From an uncultured Eubacteriales bacterium (GTDB taxonomy: Bacteria; Bacillota; Clostridia; Oscillospirales; CAG-272): DNA of 6,793 nucleotides. The position numbers were made by a program, and so were the translations under genes. Positions 6,422 through 6,793 of this stretch are shown here, piece by piece. How positions within the stretch are numbered: the stretch's first letter is position 1; each line of letters begins with the position of its first letter. The notes beneath the pieces are model-generated. The model ran no database searches and was not told where the DNA came from. It saw nothing but the letters and a program-made list of their open reading frames with translations. The DNA lies in contig USGH01000146.1 in NCBI GenBank assembly GCA_900554225.1, positions 1 to 6,793 of the forward strand, in the 5' to 3' direction.

Positions 6422-6446
6422 AAAAAACACACCCGCCTCGGATGTG
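6422..6446 (-). terminator. Intrinsic terminator in the ATPase leader, distal
   Basis: On the minus strand CACATCC (6446-6440), loop GAGGC, GGGTGTG (6434-6428; one G-U pair in RNA) and then six T (6427-6422). It lies between the upstream ORF and the second leader terminator. The stem is shorter and weaker than that of the second. Confidence 0.6.
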
Positions 6447-6515
6447 CATCAGGAAAACGCGCCGCGGATGATGTGCAGCCGGAACAGGTGACGCGTATTT
6501 CTTTTTCGGTATGCT

Positions 6516-6581
6516 TCAGGCGATGACCAAAGAAGCAGCACCGGATACAGGGATCCGATTCCATATTCTATTCTTTTTCAT
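6516..6581 (-). CDS. Upstream ORF in the ATPase leader, 21-residue peptide
   Basis: ATG at 6581 is preceded by AAAGGAGGG (6597-6589) with 7 nt spacing, one of the strongest ribosome sites in the window. The frame reads MKKNRIW...SLVIA and stops with TGA at 6516. The peptide is basic at the start and ends in small and hydrophobic residues; it has no run of a single amino acid such as classical attenuator peptides show. It starts about 60 nt after the predicted start of transcription and precedes two terminators. It may be a leader peptide whose translation controls read-through, a small functional peptide, or a gene remnant. I recognise no family. Confidence 0.45.
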   Translation of the reverse strand: MKKNRIWNRIPVSGAASLVIA

Positions 6582-6620
6582 GGTAGATCCCTCCTTTGCG
6601 ATATTGAAAATTGGGGTTTG

Positions 6621-6641
6621 CACGGCATAGCTCGCGCCGTG
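6621..6641 (-). promoter_or_regulatory. Hairpin at the 5' end of the ATPase transcript
   Basis: On the minus strand CACGGC (6641-6636) pairs with GCCGTG (6626-6621) across a 9-nt loop, at the predicted first bases of the transcript. A competing inverted repeat, ATAGC/GCTAT (6627-6631 and 6644-6648), spans the start site and could instead be an operator. Confidence 0.4.
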
Positions 6642-6648
6642 TGGCTAT

Positions 6649-6678
6649 AGTATAGCATATCCATCCTTCGCTTGTCAA
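6649..6678 (-). promoter_or_regulatory. Promoter of the ATPase leader transcript
   Basis: On the minus strand TTGACA (6678-6673) and TATACT (6654-6649) are separated by 18 bp. Transcription should start near 6642, giving a leader of about 375 nt to the ATG at 6267. The promoter lies just downstream of a bidirectional terminator, so it begins a separate unit. Confidence 0.75.
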
Positions 6679-6708
6679 TAGCGTTTTTCAGAAATTTGCC
6701 TGGAAAAC

Positions 6709-6739
6709 AAAAACGCCGGATGGGGGATCCGACGTTTTT
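6709..6739. terminator. Bidirectional intrinsic terminator
   Basis: AAAAACGCCGGAT (6709-6721) pairs with ATCCGACGTTTTT (6727-6739) over a GGGGG loop, with one C-A mismatch. A-tract and T-tract flank the GC core, so it can work in both directions. It lies 11 nt after the apparent stop codon of the minus-strand gene at the right edge. Confidence 0.8.
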
Positions 6740-6749
6740 GATATGTGTG

Positions 6750-6793
6750 TTACCCTACGTGAAAAATGCGGCGCAGAATCGATGCGAACACGC
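6750..6793 (-). CDS. Extreme C-terminus of an unidentified protein (partial, enters from the right edge)
   Basis: On the minus strand one frame reads VFASILRRIFHVG and stops with TAA at 6750, right before the terminator at 6739-6709. Another frame also stops nearby (TAG at about 6757), so the frame choice rests on the plausible amphipathic/basic ending and the spacing. Too short to identify. Confidence 0.4.
   Translation of the reverse strand, partial: VFASILRRIFHVG

Noticed and set aside
6273..6526. Two plus-strand ORFs (72 and 65 codons) in the leader region
   Set aside because: No ribosome sites, composition unlike a protein, and the region is explained as an untranslated leader of the opposite strand.
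6268..6564. N-terminal extension of the ATPase to the ATG at 6564
   Set aside because: It would run through both leader terminators, lacks a ribosome site at 6564 and gives Cys-rich sequence unlike the rest; ATG 6267 has a perfect site.

Overview
The window is about 57% G+C by eye and carries strong AGGAGG-type ribosome binding sites, sigma-A-like TTGACA promoters, a lipobox lipoprotein, a MarR/ABC exporter operon and a COG3044-type ATPase. Together these suggest a Gram-positive gut-type Clostridia/Oscillospirales bacterium, probably uncultured. That assignment is inference. Nothing in the window is an rRNA, tRNA, CRISPR array or transposase.

Left part, minus strand (1-1850): a MarR-family repressor (1195-1743) is followed 30 bp later by the membrane domain of an ABC exporter half-transporter (start at 1164, running off the left edge). 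The MarR promoter (TTGACA, 18-bp spacer, TATAAT) is overlapped by a 20-bp palindrome that is a very good candidate autoregulatory operator. The repressor carries a long proline-rich insert. The last ~45 residues visible of the ABC protein read like the C-terminus of an AbgT-family transporter, so the left edge is either a real junction or an assembly chimera.

Middle, plus strand (1850-4240): a divergent consensus promoter drives a solute-binding lipoprotein (1947-3419) that has no permease or ATPase partner in the window. A clear intrinsic terminator follows, then a 150-residue helical, possibly ferritin-like protein of unknown function (3556-4008). A doubtful small ORF starts in its stop codon (ATGA overlap) and runs antisense into the next gene.

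Right part, minus strand (4111-6793): a large ATPase of the COG3044/PF09818 'predicted ATPase of the ABC class' family has intact Walker A, signature and Walker B motifs. Its N-terminus is unusual. An ~85-residue module occurs twice in tandem, and each copy begins at a start codon with its own perfectly spaced Shine-Dalgarno sequence (ATG at 6267, TTG at 6012). The long leader of this gene (promoter at 6649-6678) contains a 5' hairpin, a 21-codon upstream ORF with a strong ribosome binding site and two successive intrinsic terminators, the second only 44 nt before the start codon. This looks like a conditionally read-through (attenuated) transcript. At the right edge a further minus-strand gene seems to end at 6750, followed by a bidirectional terminator.

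The leader plus duplicated N-terminus of the ATPase is the most unusual part of the window. The other genes are ordinary families with a few local oddities.
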